From contig JAUWKI010000003.1 of the NCBI GenBank assembly GCA_030614255.1, forward strand, positions 1-64,000: a stretch of 64,000 nt of DNA. Direction: 5' to 3'. Position 1 is the stretch's first letter. Each line of letters begins with the position of its first letter. The notes beneath the pieces are model-generated. The model was given only the letters and a program-made list of their open reading frames with translations. It was not told where the DNA came from and made no database searches. Positions 10,082-20,482 of this stretch are shown in pieces. This DNA comes from Actinomycetes bacterium. GTDB taxonomy: Bacteria; Actinomycetota; Aquicultoria; UBA3085; Oleimmundimicrobiaceae. A program made the translations under genes and the position numbers.

Positions 10082-11401
10082 ATGAATTTTATTGAAGCAA
10101 GTGAGTATATAAATTCGCTAGGATACAATGAAATTAATCCGGGACTTGAAAGAGTCGCGGTTCTTTGTGAGAAAATTGGTAATCCGCAAAATGACTTTTC
10201 TGTAATACAAATCACAGGCACAAATGGAAAAACCTCCACTGCGTGTATAGCTTCTTCCATTCTCTTTGCTCATGGTATAAAGACAGGTCTTTATACATCG
10301 CCTCACTTAGGTTCCATAACTGAAAGATTTGAAATAGACGGAGAGTCGATTTCAAAAAAAGATTTTGCGCTTACTCTAACTGCGATTATGCCTTACATAA
10401 ACGAGGTCAATAAGGAATTTTTTCCCGATAAGTTGAGTTATTTTGAGACCGTGACCGTTTTGGCATTTCTCCTTTTTAAAGAAAAAAATGTCGAGTGTGC
10501 TGTGTTAGAAGTTGGCATGGGGGGCAGATGGGATGCCACGAGTATTTCCAAGCCAAAAGTCTCCGTTATCACGAACGTAGAGTTAGACCACACTGATAGG
10601 TTGGGGGATACAATTCCTCAAATTACGTGGGAAAAGGCACATATAATTAAAAGCGGTTCAGTTGCCATCGCTGGCGAACTATCCGATGAATCTCTAGAGA
10701 TAGTTAAAGAGCGTTGTGTAGAGAAGGGAACCGATTTAAAAGTTTTTGGCAAAGACTTTTTTTTGGTTGATAAGGAGACGAATAATTTTTCAATAAATGG
10801 GATTTACAGACGCTACGATGGTCTTAGCTTGAATTTACTCGGAGCAAACCAACTAAAGAATGCGACCTTGGCGGTGACTGCGTCCGAAACTTTTTTAGGA
10901 AAATCTCTTTCCATCAAAAAGACAAGAGAGGGTTTGAGCAGAGTTAGATGTCCGGGGAGATTAGAGGTTTTATCTCAAAGACCTTTAATCATTTTAGACG
11001 GTGCTCATAATCCTGCGGCGGCAAAAGAGTTGGCGCGTTCCTTGAAAAATAATTTTATTTATGATGAGCTTATGCTGGTATTAGCAATATTTAAAGACAA
11101 AGACGTAAAAGGGATAATTGACGAGCTTGCTTCCGTGGCTTCTTTTGTTGTTCTCACAGAAAATAAGAACGAAAGATGTGCCCCTTGTAATTTTTTAAAG
11201 GAATATGTTGACAATATCGAATATAATTGTGCTAAAAATCTCCCCGATGCCTTAGAAATTGCATTAAAAAGAGCGAAGCTTTCAGATTTAATTTGTGTAG
11301 CGGGGTCTTTATCAACAGTTGCCGAAGCGAGAGAATTTTTTTCAACAAGGCGTGAAAAATTTTTTGAAGGTAAAAGAAGCAAACCATCGAAGTATAGCTA
11401 A
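10082..11401 (+). CDS. folC: Bifunctional folylpolyglutamate/dihydrofolate synthase
   Basis: ITGTNGKTSTACIASSIL, VLEVGMGGRWDATS, LDGAHNPAAA. Confidence 0.95.
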   Translation: MNFIEASEYINSLGYNEINPGLERVAVLCEKIGNPQNDFSVIQITGTNGKTSTACIASSILFAHGIKTGLYTSPHLGSITERFEIDGESISKKDFALTLTAIMPYINEVNKEFFPDKLSYFETVTVLAFLLFKEKNVECAVLEVGMGGRWDATSISKPKVSVITNVELDHTDRLGDTIPQITWEKAHIIKSGSVAIAGELSDESLEIVKERCVEKGTDLKVFGKDFFLVDKETNNFSINGIYRRYDGLSLNLLGANQLKNATLAVTASETFLGKSLSIKKTREGLSRVRCPGRLEVLSQRPLIILDGAHNPAAAKELARSLKNNFIYDELMLVLAIFKDKDVKGIIDELASVASFVVLTENKNERCAPCNFLKEYVDNIEYNCAKNLPDALEIALKRAKLSDLICVAGSLSTVAEAREFFSTRREKFFEGKRSKPSKYS

Positions 11402-11513
11402 CGTTAATTAACTTATGTTCACTGTTTTGGTTTGCTGCTTCTATCTTGACCTTTCTTTTTAAGTTAGGCCAATTGATTCTTATGTTTGCTTTTAGAAAAG
11501 GGGGTTTGAAGAA

Positions 11514-11951
11514 TTGGATTCTTTTTCATCTATATTAAGTTTTTTTAGTTCTCCGGTTTTTAAAATGTCGACCAGACTTTTTATCCTTTTTCTGTTTATT
11601 CTGTGGGTAAGTGCAATTTTCTGGGCTTATCGTGATGCTGAAAAAAGGGGAACTATTGGAACATATTGGGCTGCGGTAATCTTTTTCTTTAATATATTTG
11701 GGCTGATAATATATTTAATTTTGAGACCACCCGAATATCTGGCCGATGTTCAAGAGAGGGAGCTTGAAATTATAGCCAAAGAGGAGGCTCTCAGTTTAGA
11801 GCGGACTTGTTATGGATGCCACAAGCCAATCAAACCTGATTTTCTAATATGTCCGTACTGCATGAAAAGACTCAAAAAAAGTTGTCCTGCATGTAATCGT
11901 CCGCTGAACTTGGATTGGAATATTTGTCCTTATTGTAAGAGTTCTTTTTAA
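11514..11951 (+). CDS. Membrane protein with double zinc ribbon
   Basis: Two N-terminal TM segments then CYGCHKPIKPDFLICPYC...CPACNRPLNLDWNICPYC; TTG start. Confidence 0.75.
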   Translation: MDSFSSILSFFSSPVFKMSTRLFILFLFILWVSAIFWAYRDAEKRGTIGTYWAAVIFFFNIFGLIIYLILRPPEYLADVQERELEIIAKEEALSLERTCYGCHKPIKPDFLICPYCMKRLKKSCPACNRPLNLDWNICPYCKSSF

Positions 11952-12039
11952 CATAAAATAAAAATTTCTTGATAGAGAATTTAGACTATTGTAAAATCGC
12001 TTGTAACTGTGAGTTACTTTCTAGGAAGGATTGAGGGTT

Positions 12040-12450
12040 TTGGAGAAGACTTTTTTGATGATTAAGCCAGACGGTGTAAGACGAAAACTAATTGGTGAAA
12101 CAATAAAGCGTATAGAAGAGAAAGGTCTTACTCTAGAAGCCATGAAACTGATGGTGTTGGGAAAAGAGATGGCAAAAGAGCATTACGTGCAGCACAAAGG
12201 AAAATCTTTCTTTAACGATTTGATAGACTATGTTACCTCAGGTCCCGTTGTGGCTATGATTGTAAATGGGAAAAATGCTATATCCGTTGTAAGAAAGATG
12301 ATGGGGGCAACCGATCCCCTCAAAGCTGAGCTGGGCACTGTACGCGGAGATTTTGCTTTGGATATTTCCGAAAACATTGTTCATAGTTCAGACTCAGAAG
12401 AAAGTGCTAAAAGAGAAATTTCGCTTTTCTTTGGCAAGAAGAACCGGTAA
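12040..12450 (+). CDS. ndk: Nucleoside diphosphate kinase
   Basis: MEKTFLMIKPDGVRR; GTVRGDFALDISENIVHSSDS; TTG start with SD aggaagg. Confidence 0.95.
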   Translation: MEKTFLMIKPDGVRRKLIGETIKRIEEKGLTLEAMKLMVLGKEMAKEHYVQHKGKSFFNDLIDYVTSGPVVAMIVNGKNAISVVRKMMGATDPLKAELGTVRGDFALDISENIVHSSDSEESAKREISLFFGKKNR

Positions 12451-12464
12451 CGGAGGGATTTGCC

Positions 12465-13820
12465 CTGGCACAAAGCATTTTTAGTCAGCTTAAGACCCTT
12501 AAAAAAGGATTAACATTACCTCATAAATATGATTCTGCGAAAAAAGAACTTGGAAGGAAACCGATTAAAGAGGTTCCCTTGCCTGCGGAAGTTATTATTC
12601 CTCTTCAACAACACATAGGGGCACCGTGCAATCCCTTGGTGAAAGTAGAGGAGAGAGTTTTAGTAGGACAAAAAATTGGTGACTCCGATTCTTACGTTTC
12701 TGCTCCTGTGCATTCGAGTGTTTCAGGCAGGGTAGTGGCTATTGAACCGAGATTGATTCACACGGGAGACAAAGTTCTAAGTATAGTTATAGCCTCTGAC
12801 GAAAAACAAGAAGTCGCACCTTCTCACGGTCTTTCCGATGAAGAAGCGATGGATTCCGATAAAGTGCGTGCAGTAATCCGAACGGCTGGTTTGGTGGGGC
12901 TGGGAGGAGCAGCATTTCCCACTCATGTCAAACTTACGCCCCCAAAGGACAAACCAATCAGTGATGTCATAATCAATGGTTGTGAATGTGAGCCATATAT
13001 TGCCGGCGACCATCGAAATATGCTTGAAAATCCTGAAGCTATAGTAGATGGGTTAAAAATCATCCTTCGAATACTTGGAGCAAAGAAGGGTTACATCGCA
13101 ATTGAAACAAATAAAATTGATGCCATTCGTCATATAAATGACTTAATTTCCTCCGAGGAAAATATAAAAGTAGTTCCTTTGACAGCCAAATATCCGCAAG
13201 GAGCTGAAAAACAACTTATACAGGCTGTTTTATGTAAAGAAGTCCCAAGCGGTTGCATTCCTTGCGAGGTAGAAGCCTTGGTTCAAAATGTTGGAACGAC
13301 TATAGCTATATCAGAAGCCATAAGGAAAGGTAAGCCGCTTATTGAACGCGTTCTTTCCATAGCGGGAGATGGCGTAAGAGAACCTAAGAATTTGAGGGTA
13401 AAAATTGGAACCCCTGCAAGCCATTTAATTGAAGAATGTGGGGGCCTTAAAGGAAACCCTGGAAAAATTATCTTCGGTGGTCCAATGACAGGTTTTGCTC
13501 TTTTTGATTTAAACACCCCTATTGTCAAAGGAACATCCGGAATAGTTATTTTACCAAAAGAAATGGTGCCGGTGTCCGATCCCAGGGCTTGTATAAGATG
13601 TGGAAAATGTGTTCAGGTTTGTCCCATATACATCATGCCAAACTTCATCGGTCAATATATAGAGGTGGGGATGATAGACAATGCCGAAGAGGCAAGCGTG
13701 ATGGATTGCATAGAGTGTGGACTTTGTGGTTATGTTTGCCCGGCCCAAAGACCGCTCATTCAACTCATAAGACACGCAAAAGCTAAAATTACGGACAACC
13801 GAAGGAAGGGTGGGAAGTAA
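12465..13820 (+). CDS. rnfC: Rnf electron transport complex subunit C (probable CTG start)
   Basis: VIIPLQQHIGAP, CIRCGKCVQVCP, CIECGLCGYVCP; in-frame N-terminal extension begins at CTG 12465 after SD ggaggg. Confidence 0.9.
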   Translation: MAQSIFSQLKTLKKGLTLPHKYDSAKKELGRKPIKEVPLPAEVIIPLQQHIGAPCNPLVKVEERVLVGQKIGDSDSYVSAPVHSSVSGRVVAIEPRLIHTGDKVLSIVIASDEKQEVAPSHGLSDEEAMDSDKVRAVIRTAGLVGLGGAAFPTHVKLTPPKDKPISDVIINGCECEPYIAGDHRNMLENPEAIVDGLKIILRILGAKKGYIAIETNKIDAIRHINDLISSEENIKVVPLTAKYPQGAEKQLIQAVLCKEVPSGCIPCEVEALVQNVGTTIAISEAIRKGKPLIERVLSIAGDGVREPKNLRVKIGTPASHLIEECGGLKGNPGKIIFGGPMTGFALFDLNTPIVKGTSGIVILPKEMVPVSDPRACIRCGKCVQVCPIYIMPNFIGQYIEVGMIDNAEEASVMDCIECGLCGYVCPAQRPLIQLIRHAKAKITDNRRKGGK

Positions 13821-14774
13821 GTGGATTCACAGCTAATTGTTTCTGCTCCACCACACATAAAAAGCGGGGAAACGATAGGAAAATTGATGGGGTGGACATT
13901 TCTGGCTCTTCTACCCGTAGTGCTTTTAGATATTTATTTGTTTGGTGGCTGTGCTATTCGAATAATTTCTTTGTCCATGATTGCTGCAATTGCAACGGAG
14001 ACCTTAATTCTTCGGTACAGACATATGCCCATTACGGTTATAGATGGGAGCGCCGCATTGACCGGTTTGATTCTGGCACTTACCTTGCCGCCAAATGTTC
14101 CATACTGGATTCCTCTTGTGGGTGGTTTCCTCGCGGTATTCTTTGGAAAGCAGCTTTTTGGAGGTTTAGGATATAACATATTTAATCCTGCCCTTGTGGG
14201 AAGGGCCATGCTTTTTGTATCGTGGCCGGAAATAATGTCCAGCAGTTGGTTTGCTCCTCTGAGAGAGCTGGATGCAATCACGACTGCGACTCCTCTTGCG
14301 GCCTTGAGTCAGGTAAGAGCGGGGACACTTGTAGCCGATCTTTCAGTGGTTTACAAGCCGTTACTATTTTTAAACCGTGGAGGATGTCTTGGAGAAGTAT
14401 CCGCCTTAATGCTCATTTTGGGAGGTCTGGTTCTCATTGTAAGAAAGGTAACAGATTGGCGTATCTCGGTTAGCTTTATTGGTACAGTTATCTTTTTAAG
14501 TTTTCTGGCAAGGACGAATATATTACTAAATATCTTAGGGGGAGGGCTTCTCCTTGGAGCATTCTTTTTAGCATCAGATCCTGTAACTTCTCCTATTACC
14601 AGATCGGGGCGAGTAGTTTTCGGTATTGGTTGCGGGTCGGTTGTCATGCTTATAAGACTTTACTCAGGTTATCCCGAAGGAGTTATGTTTGCGATTTTGT
14701 TTATGAATGCTTTTGTTTCCTTAATAGATAAATACACTAAACCGAGGAAATATGGGCTGGTGAAAGCCGAGTGA
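13821..14774 (+). CDS. rnfD: Rnf complex subunit D
   Basis: SAPPHIKSGETIGKLM, FGGLGYNIFNPALVGRA, FFLASDPVTSP. Confidence 0.95.
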   Translation: MDSQLIVSAPPHIKSGETIGKLMGWTFLALLPVVLLDIYLFGGCAIRIISLSMIAAIATETLILRYRHMPITVIDGSAALTGLILALTLPPNVPYWIPLVGGFLAVFFGKQLFGGLGYNIFNPALVGRAMLFVSWPEIMSSSWFAPLRELDAITTATPLAALSQVRAGTLVADLSVVYKPLLFLNRGGCLGEVSALMLILGGLVLIVRKVTDWRISVSFIGTVIFLSFLARTNILLNILGGGLLLGAFFLASDPVTSPITRSGRVVFGIGCGSVVMLIRLYSGYPEGVMFAILFMNAFVSLIDKYTKPRKYGLVKAE

Positions 14775-15358
14775 AAAAGGTGTTTTACTTTTTGAGACTA
14801 TCTTTAACGCTTATGTTGGTCTGTGGTATTGCAGCGGGTACTTTAGCAGCCACTTATTCTGTTACACAACCGATAGTTGAGAAACGTGAAAAAGAAGAAC
14901 TCGTGAAGAAATATGAGGATTTGTTGAAACTTTTCCAGACAGAGGGAGCAGAACTAGTCGAAAATCTTGAAGCACTAGAGAAAGGCAGAGAGGTTATAGA
15001 AGGACTAGAAGCTGTTTTTAATGTGAACAAAGGAGACGAAAGACTTGGCGTTGCGATTATGACCGGAGCCAATGGTTATGGGGGGCCGGTTAAAGCAACC
15101 ATTGCTATCGATGATGATGGAGTGATAGTAGGGGTTAATGTTCTAGATATCTCCGGTGAGACGAAGGGAGTCGGTTCTAAAGTTGTCGAGGAGCCGGGAT
15201 TTATCGAGCAATTCATAGGAAAGACGGTAAATGATCCTATTCAAATAAACACCGATATAGATGCAATTTCCGGAGCTACCATAAGTTCAAGAGCTGTAAT
15301 TCAAGATGTTAGTGATGCGGCAAAGGTCTATAGGGAATTTGCGGGAGATGTTGAATGA
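14771..15358 (+). CDS. rnfG: Rnf complex subunit G (FMN-binding)
   Basis: Overlaps rnfD by 4 nt; DAISGATISSRAV. Confidence 0.94.
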   Translation: MKKVFYFLRLSLTLMLVCGIAAGTLAATYSVTQPIVEKREKEELVKKYEDLLKLFQTEGAELVENLEALEKGREVIEGLEAVFNVNKGDERLGVAIMTGANGYGGPVKATIAIDDDGVIVGVNVLDISGETKGVGSKVVEEPGFIEQFIGKTVNDPIQINTDIDAISGATISSRAVIQDVSDAAKVYREFAGDVE

Positions 15359-15963
15359 AACGAAGCATTTGGCGTGATTTTACCATTGGGATAATTGAAG
15401 AAAATCCCTTATTCACTCTTGTAATTGGGCTTTGTTCTGCTTTGGCGGTCTCAAGCAAGGTTGAAAATGCCATCTTTATGGGTGTGGCCGCCAGCTTTGT
15501 TATGGTTGCTTCAAATATTTTAGTTTCTGTAATTCGCAAAATGGTTCCAAATCAGATAAGGATTCCCATATTTATCGTGGTTATCGCCTCGTTTGTGACG
15601 ATTGTCGATTTGACCATGAAAGCGTTTTTTCTTGCCGGCTATGAAGCTCTGGGGGTATGGATTCCCTTAATCGTTGTCAACTGCATGATTCTTGGAAGGG
15701 CGGAGGCTTTTGCCTATAAACATGGAGTTATCCGCTCCATTGCGGATGGATTAGGTAAGGGTCTTGGCTATACGCTGGTAATCTTTATAATGGCTATCAT
15801 CCGTGAACTTGGCGGCACGGGTCAAATAGTTGCTTTTGAGAATACGATAATATCTTTGAGAGGTTTTCAGCCGCCTCAAATATTACAAAGTTTCCCCGGC
15901 GCCTTTTTCACATTTGGAATATTGATGGGCTTGCTGCAAAAGCTTCAAAGGAAGGGAGAATAG
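15355..15963 (+). CDS. rnfE: Rnf complex subunit E
   Basis: ENPLFTLVIGLCSALAVS, YxxLGVWIPLIVVNCMILGRAEAFA. Confidence 0.95.
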   Translation: MKRSIWRDFTIGIIEENPLFTLVIGLCSALAVSSKVENAIFMGVAASFVMVASNILVSVIRKMVPNQIRIPIFIVVIASFVTIVDLTMKAFFLAGYEALGVWIPLIVVNCMILGRAEAFAYKHGVIRSIADGLGKGLGYTLVIFIMAIIRELGGTGQIVAFENTIISLRGFQPPQILQSFPGAFFTFGILMGLLQKLQRKGE

Positions 15964-16575
15964 ATGGAACGACTGTTCTTAATATTTTTAGCCGCATTTT
16001 TAATAAACAATATTCTGCTTATTAAATTCATCGGATTATGTCCTTTTTTTGGAGTCTCCAGTAGATTTGAGACATCTATTGGAATGAGCATGGCCGTAAT
16101 CTTTGTTATGACTTTATCATCAGTGGCCTGTTGGGGAGCTTGGAATTTTTTGCTGGATCCCCTCGGGGTCGGAGACTTTCTATATATACCTGCCTTTATT
16201 CTTATCATAGCTTCACTCGTTCAATTCGTTGAGATGGTTATAAGAAAAGTTAGCCCCGCTTTGTTTAAAGCCATGGGCATCTATCTGCCACTTATCACGA
16301 CGAACTGTGCCGTTTTAGCGGCTGCAACTGAAAGCGTTAAGCCTGGTTTTTGGAAACTTAGTTTGGAATATAACTACGGTTTGGGTGAGGCTTTAGTCTA
16401 TACGATTGGCATCGCGATGGGATTCTCGATGGTAATTATAATGTTTGCGGCTATGAGGGAGAGGATTGAAATAGCCCCGATACCGCGTTCGTTTAAGGGG
16501 CTTCCCATAGCATTTATAGCGGCCGGTCTATCGTCTTTGGCTTTTTTGGGGTTTAAGGGATTATTCGGAATATAA
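15964..16575 (+). CDS. rnfA: Rnf complex subunit A
   Basis: NNILLIKFIGLCPFFGVS, ITTNCAVL. Confidence 0.95.
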   Translation: MERLFLIFLAAFLINNILLIKFIGLCPFFGVSSRFETSIGMSMAVIFVMTLSSVACWGAWNFLLDPLGVGDFLYIPAFILIIASLVQFVEMVIRKVSPALFKAMGIYLPLITTNCAVLAAATESVKPGFWKLSLEYNYGLGEALVYTIGIAMGFSMVIIMFAAMRERIEIAPIPRSFKGLPIAFIAAGLSSLAFLGFKGLFGI

Positions 16576-16677
16576 GATAGTTACTTAGAGACCTGGAAAC
16601 ATGGTGACTTAGAGTATTGTAAAGGATTTTAAGAATTTATAATTGGCAGGAATTTTTGAAGGGTGAAAGATTGAAAA

Positions 16678-17532
16678 ATGGATACTAGTATAATAATTAA
16701 AGCGGTTTTAGCGCTTGGCGGCGCGGGGCTTGTTTTAGGAGCTCTTTTAGCCGTCGCCTCGAAGATTTTTCATGTTGAAATAGACCCAAAGGTTGAGCTC
16801 ATTAGAGAATTTCTTCCCGGGGCCAATTGTGGTGCTTGTGGGTATCCCGGTTGTGACGGTCTCGCTGAAGCAATTGCAAAAGGCGAAGCTCTGTCTTCCG
16901 CTTGCGTGGCGGGAGGATCGGAGATTGCAGAACAAATTGCGGGTATAATGGGCATCGACATTAAAGAAGAAAAGGTTGCTAAAAAGGCGCTTGTTTGTTG
17001 TGGCGGAGGAAAAAATGAAGTTGCTCATCGTTATATTTATGATGGTGAGTTGGATTGCCGGATGGCCCAACAGATAGGCAAAGGTCCATCTCTCTGTTCT
17101 TACGGTTGTTTGGGGTTTGGAAGTTGTGCTGCGGCATGTCCTTTTGGAGCAATTATAATGGGAGAAGATGGTCTACCTCTCATTGATTGGAAAAAATGTT
17201 GTGGTTGTGGAGTTTGCGTTGAGATTTGTCCGAGGGGAATTATTGCTTTAGTTTCTGAGAATGAAGAAGTTCATGTTCTCTGTCACTCACACGATAAAGG
17301 TAAAACTGTTCGTTCAATATGCAAAAAAGGGTGTATTGGTTGTAAAGCATGTGAGAAGGTTTGCGAGTTTGATGCCATTCATGTAGTTGATAACCTTGCA
17401 GTCATTAACCATGAAAAATGCACCGGTTGTAAAAATTGTGTGGAGAAGTGCCCTACGAATTGTATCACCGTTCTCCTTGAATCTCCTCATGTCCACCCAA
17501 AGAAACAAGTTGTCACGAAAACGGTTAATTAA
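16678..17532 (+). CDS. rnfB: Rnf complex subunit B (Fe-S)
   Basis: LPGANCGACGYPGCDGLA plus repeated CxxCxxCxxxC ferredoxin motifs. Confidence 0.95.
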   Translation: MDTSIIIKAVLALGGAGLVLGALLAVASKIFHVEIDPKVELIREFLPGANCGACGYPGCDGLAEAIAKGEALSSACVAGGSEIAEQIAGIMGIDIKEEKVAKKALVCCGGGKNEVAHRYIYDGELDCRMAQQIGKGPSLCSYGCLGFGSCAAACPFGAIIMGEDGLPLIDWKKCCGCGVCVEICPRGIIALVSENEEVHVLCHSHDKGKTVRSICKKGCIGCKACEKVCEFDAIHVVDNLAVINHEKCTGCKNCVEKCPTNCITVLLESPHVHPKKQVVTKTVN

Positions 17533-17638
17533 TTCCGAATTTAAATTGCGGTTTTTTATTGTCGATATTCAGCTAGTAATGGTAAACTTAATTTTTGGGT
17601 ATTGGTCTAAAGATATGTGACTAAATTTGAGGTTAATT

Positions 17639-18022
17639 ATGTTAACCCGCTACGATAAGACTTTCATTTGCATCCTACTTTTCCTGGCTCTTTTTACCTT
17701 TATCGGAGGACTAAACGCATTTGGTTCAAATGAAAAAGGTAAGGAGGTTATAATTCTTGTGGGTGGGCACGAGGTGGAACGGTCTTCGCTCAATTTAGAA
17801 AAGTCCAGAAGAATTACGGTGGATGGGATACTCGGTGAGAGTTTAATTGAGATTGCGGATGGAAAAGCAAGGATGCTTTCTTCTCCATGCCCAAACCATA
17901 ACTGCATGATGCAAGAGTGGGTTAGCAGGCCGGGTGATGTTATAGTTTGTGTTCCTAATCAAGTTATCGTCAAAATTGTTGGAGACGATGTTGAAAATGA
18001 AATTGATGCATGCAACAGGTGA
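17639..18022 (+). CDS. NusG domain II-containing exported protein
   Basis: N-terminal TM; CPNHNCMMQEWVSRPGDVIVCVPNQVIVKI. Confidence 0.85.
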   Translation: MLTRYDKTFICILLFLALFTFIGGLNAFGSNEKGKEVIILVGGHEVERSSLNLEKSRRITVDGILGESLIEIADGKARMLSSPCPNHNCMMQEWVSRPGDVIVCVPNQVIVKIVGDDVENEIDACNR

Positions 18023-18027
18023 TTTAG

Positions 18028-18606
18028 TTGATAAATTCTTCCTATAATGTCAAAAGAATGATAATCTTAGCACTCCTTCTTGCGGCGGGAACAGCTATTT
18101 ATGTTATCGAGTCTCTCTATTTCCCAGCAGTTCCAATTCCTGGTGTCAAATTAGGTTTAACAAATATCATCACATTGATTTTGGTGGTATTTTTCTCTTG
18201 GAAGGATTGTATTTTTAATGCGATAGCTCGCACCCTTGTGGGTTCGATAATAACCGGGGTCTTCTTCACACCCGCTTTTGTTTTTAGCTTCGGCGGGGCC
18301 CTTGTGAGTACAATAGTTATGCTCATAACCTATAAGTTGTTTTATGGCAAATTTAGTTTGGTTGGCATAAGTGTTGCCGGAGCCGTTTCCCACAACTTAA
18401 CTCAGTTAGTTTTAGCCGCGACGTTATTTATTAAGCATTGGGGTATAGTTTTGCAAGTTCCCATCCTTATTTTATCCGCAACTGTAACAGGCACGGCGAA
18501 TGGGATGGTGGCGAACCTTTTCGTAAAAAAAGTTGCTTTTATTCCCGAACTTGCGAAAGTTCGTATTGCTACTGTCGATTTAAAAGGACCCAATGAGCAC
18601 CTCTAA
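18028..18606 (+). CDS. Gx transporter family / heptaprenyl diphosphate synthase component I-like membrane protein
   Basis: VPGVKLGLTNIITL...RTLVGSIITG. Confidence 0.85.
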   Translation: MINSSYNVKRMIILALLLAAGTAIYVIESLYFPAVPIPGVKLGLTNIITLILVVFFSWKDCIFNAIARTLVGSIITGVFFTPAFVFSFGGALVSTIVMLITYKLFYGKFSLVGISVAGAVSHNLTQLVLAATLFIKHWGIVLQVPILILSATVTGTANGMVANLFVKKVAFIPELAKVRIATVDLKGPNEHL

Positions 18607-19288
18607 CTACCGTTTAACCATGAAGAAATTGCCGCCTGACATAAGGCCTCGCGAAAGGCTTTTTCGTTATGGTGCGAGTGGTCTCTCTGATGCCGAGTTA
18701 TTGGCAATTCTTCTTGGGACGGGAACCAAAAAGGAGACGGCTTTACAACTTAGCCAACTTGTTTTGAGCAAATTTGAAACTTTAAGCAATTTAGCATCTG
18801 CCAGTCCTGAAGAGTTAGTTGAAATTGATGGTATAGGAAGAGCCAAATCATCTCAAATCATGGCGGCTATCGAGCTTGGCAAAAGAGGAAATATCGCATT
18901 CAATGGAAAAAAGAATTTTATATCGAATCCTAGGGATGCGGTCAATTTATTTATGGCGGAAATGAAACATCTTGATAGAGAGTGTTTTAAGGCAGTGCTC
19001 TTAAATACCAAGAACCGGGTTTTGAAAATTGCGGAAATCTCAACCGGGAGTTTAAACTCTTCTATTGTTCATCCGCGAGAATTATATAAGATTGCGATAA
19101 AATGTAGTTCGGCCTCTCTGATAGTTGTCCATAATCATCCAAGCGGAGATCCTACGCCAAGCGAAGAGGATATTTCTTTGACTCAACGGCTGAGTGAATC
19201 GGGTAAGATTTTAGGAATAGAATTATTGGACCATATCATAATCGGTGATGGAGAGTATACTAGCTTCAAAGAAAAAGGATTAATTTAA
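18593..19288 (+). CDS. radC: DNA repair protein RadC
   Basis: MKKLPPDIRPRERL; VVHNHPSGDPTPS JAMM motif. Confidence 0.95.
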   Translation: MSTSNYRLTMKKLPPDIRPRERLFRYGASGLSDAELLAILLGTGTKKETALQLSQLVLSKFETLSNLASASPEELVEIDGIGRAKSSQIMAAIELGKRGNIAFNGKKNFISNPRDAVNLFMAEMKHLDRECFKAVLLNTKNRVLKIAEISTGSLNSSIVHPRELYKIAIKCSSASLIVVHNHPSGDPTPSEEDISLTQRLSESGKILGIELLDHIIIGDGEYTSFKEKGLI

Positions 19289-19411
19289 AAGAAGGGGTTG
19301 CGACAAGGCGTTAAATATTATAATTTAACCTTTTGGTTTATTGTTTTGGCAAAATTTGTTAATATTTATTAATCTTAGTTAGTTTTTTATGTTTTTAGAA
19401 AGGATGATTTT

Positions 19412-20443
19412 GTGTTAGATTTTTTGATTGGTCCTTTTGGCAAAGATATGGCGGTGGATTTGGGAACCGCAACCACTCTTGTTCATGTGAAAGGCAAGGG
19501 CATCGTTTTAATGGAACCGTCTGTGGTCTCGGTTGAAAAACAGACGGGCAAGATTCTTGCCGTAGGGGCGGAGGCAAAGAGGATGTTGGGTAGAACACCC
19601 GGCAACATTGTTGCTATTCGACCGATGAGAGACGGAGTAATTGCGGATTTCGATGTAACGGAAAGCATGATTCGTTACTTTATTCAAAAAGTGCATAAAC
19701 GAAGATTCGCTGTTAAGCCACGGGTTGTTGTCTGTGTGCCATCCGGAGTAACGGAGGTTGAAAAGAGAGCGGTTTTCGAAGCAACAATTCAAGCGGGAGC
19801 AAGAGCCGCATACTTAATTGAGGAGCCGATGGCTGCAGCAATTGGTTCGGGTCTTCCAATTCAAGAACCAACCGGAAATATGATATGTGATATTGGGGGA
19901 GGAACTACGGAGGTTGCGGTAATATCGCTTGGTGGCATTGTATGTAGCGAATCAATTAGGGTTGGCGGAGATGAATTTGACGAAACCATTATCGCTCACG
20001 TAAAGAAAGAGTACAATGTGATGATTGGTGAGAGGACAGCGGAGGAGATAAAGATAGAGATAGGTTCGGCTTATCCTCTCGAAGAAGAAGAAGATGTGGA
20101 AGTTCGTGGCAGGGATCTTCTAACTGGCTTGCCAAGAAATATCACACTTTCCTCCGAAGAAATAAGAGTTGCCATCGAAGAGCCTCTGAACGCTGTTATT
20201 GCGGCAATAAAGATTACTTTGGAAAGAACACCACCCGAGCTTTCAAGTGATGTTATGGATAGGGGCCTCGTTCTCGCGGGAGGCGGTTCTCTTTTAAAAG
20301 GATTGGATGAAAGATTAAGACAAGAGACCGGGCTGCCGGTTTATCTTGCGGATGACCCCATAGCTTGTGTTGTGATAGGGTCCGGAAAAGCGCTAGAAGA
20401 AATAAGTGTACTTAAAAAAATACTCATTGGCGTGCAACGCTAA
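19412..20443 (+). CDS. mreB: Rod shape-determining protein MreB
   Basis: [39 protein letters not shown] start. Confidence 0.97.
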   Translation: MLDFLIGPFGKDMAVDLGTATTLVHVKGKGIVLMEPSVVSVEKQTGKILAVGAEAKRMLGRTPGNIVAIRPMRDGVIADFDVTESMIRYFIQKVHKRRFAVKPRVVVCVPSGVTEVEKRAVFEATIQAGARAAYLIEEPMAAAIGSGLPIQEPTGNMICDIGGGTTEVAVISLGGIVCSESIRVGGDEFDETIIAHVKKEYNVMIGERTAEEIKIEIGSAYPLEEEEDVEVRGRDLLTGLPRNITLSSEEIRVAIEEPLNAVIAAIKITLERTPPELSSDVMDRGLVLAGGGSLLKGLDERLRQETGLPVYLADDPIACVVIGSGKALEEISVLKKILIGVQR

Positions 20444-20482
20444 TGAGTATAAACATGTTAAAAAATTGAGAGGTGTCCCATT

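Noticed and set aside
12579-13820. rnfC starting at TTG 12579 as in the ORF track
   Set aside because: Conserved in-frame N-terminal sequence continues upstream to a well-placed SD, so the track start appears truncated.
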